10,308 bases of DNA, from assembly GCA_019084435.1 (NCBI GenBank), contig JAHRFV010000124.1, positions 1 to 10,308 of the forward strand. The letters run 5' to 3'. Shown piece by piece: positions 9,401 to 10,308 of the stretch. This stretch comes from Dethiosulfatibacter sp. (lineage in GTDB: Bacteria > Bacillota_A > Clostridia > Tissierellales > Dethiosulfatibacteraceae). A program made the translations under genes and the position numbers. The notes under the pieces were generated by a model. The model was not told where the DNA came from, ran no database searches, and saw only the letters and a program-made list of their open reading frames with translations. Every line of letters starts with the position of its first letter. The stretch's first letter is position 1.

Positions 9401-10188
9401 TTATTCTACAATAGATGCAGCACTAAAGTCTATAGTTCCAAGAACACTTCTTTCCCATCCTTGAAGTTTTGGAGAAACAAGCATTACATCTGTATAGTGA
9501 TATACAGGTATGATTGGAAGCTCGTTCATCAATATATCTTGTGCTTCGTAAAGAGCCTCAAAGTGCTCTGCTCCGCCAGTACCTGCTGCTAATGATAGCA
9601 ATTCATCATATCTTTCATTAGCGAATTTTGGATCGTTATAAGCATTGCCTTGAGTGAAAATACTCAATAATCCTGAAGGATCCATGTAGTCTGTTAACCA
9701 ACCACCACGTGACAGTTCGTAATCTCCTGCTTTTCTGGTGTCTTGGAATACAGCCCACTCTTGATTTTCAAGTTGAGTATTGATACCAAGATTAGTTTTA
9801 AACATTTCTTGGATAAGCTCAGCTACCAACTGGTGTCCAGCTGATGTATTGTACATGATTGTGAACTCAGGGAATCCTTCTCCACCCGGGTATCCTGCAT
9901 CGGCTAATAAAGCTTGTGCTTCTGCAACCATGCTTGCATCAGTTGCTATACCATAAGTGCCCGCAGTTTCAAAGAAGTCTTTTCCTTCGTGATCAAGCAT
10001 TCCTGGAGGTACGAATCCAGCTGCTGGTACCTGTCCTGATCCCAATGTCTCAGTAATCAATTCTCTATCGATTGCAAGAGTAAGTGCTTTTCTGACTCTT
10101 ACATCTTTAAACATTTCTAGATTCATATTGAAGTTATAATAGTAGGTTCCTAGTAATGGGAAAACATAGAAGTTTGGATTTTCAGCAA
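9401..10188 (-). CDS. Oligopeptide ABC transporter substrate-binding protein, C-terminal part (5' end disrupted)
   Basis: This is the C-terminal half of an SBP_bac_5 peptide-binding protein, a secreted or lipid-anchored receptor for an Opp/Dpp importer. Family features are TYYYNFNMN soon after the breakpoint, then DVRVRKALTLAIDRELI, a VPPGM segment, the WLTDYMDP region typical of OppA-type domains, and the C-terminal PIIPVYHYTD and LGTIDFSAASIVE. The signal peptide and N-terminal lobe are absent because the reading frame breaks at 10188, where the sequence turns back on itself. An in-frame ATG at 10207 extends the open frame by seven codons, but those come from the fold-back junction and are not a genuine start. 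The inverted fragment beyond the junction supplies another 27 upstream residues of the same protein. It differs clearly from the OppA-like lipoprotein at 1137-2825, so these are paralogues, not copies. The gene is followed by a strong hairpin. Confidence 0.88.
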
Positions 10189-10308
10189 GCAACTGCTTAC
10201 CAGGCATTCCTTAGTGGAGAGCTTGATTTCTTGCCAGATGTACCACCGGCAGAAATACCTTCATTGATTGCTGAAAATCCAAACTTCTATGTTTTCCCAT
10301 TACTAGGA
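10148..10308. repeat. Perfect 41-bp inverted repeat at the window end (fold-back)
   Basis: Bases 10148-10188 are the exact reverse complement of 10268-10308, separated by 79 bp, and the match runs to the last base of the window. Both arms encode the same residues AENPNFYVFPLLG of the oppA-type protein, on opposite strands. A repeat that lies inside a coding sequence and keeps its frame on both strands is best explained as a chimeric or fold-back contig end. A real inverted duplication is less likely. Confidence 0.9.
10189..10308 (+). pseudogene. Inverted internal fragment of the oppA-type gene
   Basis: The plus strand from 10189 to the window end is open for exactly 40 codons. It reads ATAYQAFLSGELDFLPDVPP, then AEIPSLI, then AENPNFYVFPLLG. 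The final 13 residues are identical to the start of the minus-strand coding part at 9401-10188. The first 27 residues therefore belong directly upstream of that part in the native protein, and the GELDFLPDVP stretch fits the equivalent region of OppA proteins. There is no start codon or ribosome binding site, so this is not an independent gene. It is most likely a chimera artefact, or otherwise a true local inversion. Confidence 0.8.

Noticed and set aside
10186..10207. ATG at 10207 as a genuine start of the oppA-type gene
   Set aside because: The first seven codons derive from the fold-back junction. The protein would lack its signal peptide and whole N-terminal lobe, and there is no ribosome binding site.

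Overview
This AT-rich window has tightly packed genes that all lie on the minus strand, so transcription runs from right to left. The gene set suggests a low-GC Gram-positive anaerobe, probably of the Clostridia/Tissierellia type. The reasons are the pcrA-ligA pair typical of Firmicutes, strong AGGAG-type ribosome binding sites, oligopeptide-binding lipoproteins and U-tailed hairpin terminators. No ribosomal RNA or other marker is present to place it more precisely.

In transcription order (right to left): (1) the 3' part of an OppA-type peptide-binding protein gene (about 9401-10188), followed by a 15-bp hairpin. (2) A monocistronic gene for an EF-G-like GTPase of the divergent EF-G-2 type (7162-9228), with a recognisable promoter and a U-tailed terminator at 7118-7150. 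(3) A likely four-gene operon with its own promoter at about 7072-7100: pcrA (UvrD/Rep-family helicase), ligA (NAD-dependent DNA ligase), a second and divergent OppA-type lipoprotein, and an AIR-synthase-like (PurM superfamily) protein. Gaps inside this operon are only 15, 32 and 18 bp, with no terminator between genes. (4) A 137-bp left edge with a short unrecognised open frame running off the window.

PcrA and LigA fit together as repair and replication housekeeping: PcrA unwinds and clears DNA and LigA seals nicks. The peptide-binding lipoprotein and the AIR-synthase-like protein share their transcript but have no evident functional link to DNA repair. In Bacillus the matching slot after ligA holds a different lipoprotein gene (yerH/camS).

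The most striking raw-sequence signal is at the right edge. A perfect 41-bp inverted repeat (10148-10188 against 10268-10308) shows the oppA reading frame folding back on itself. The inverted piece encodes the missing upstream residues of the same protein, so this is most simply an assembly or amplification chimera at a contig end. I see no CRISPR, phage, insertion sequence, toxin-antitoxin or defence system, and no convincing novel system; the window looks like ordinary core genome with a damaged edge.
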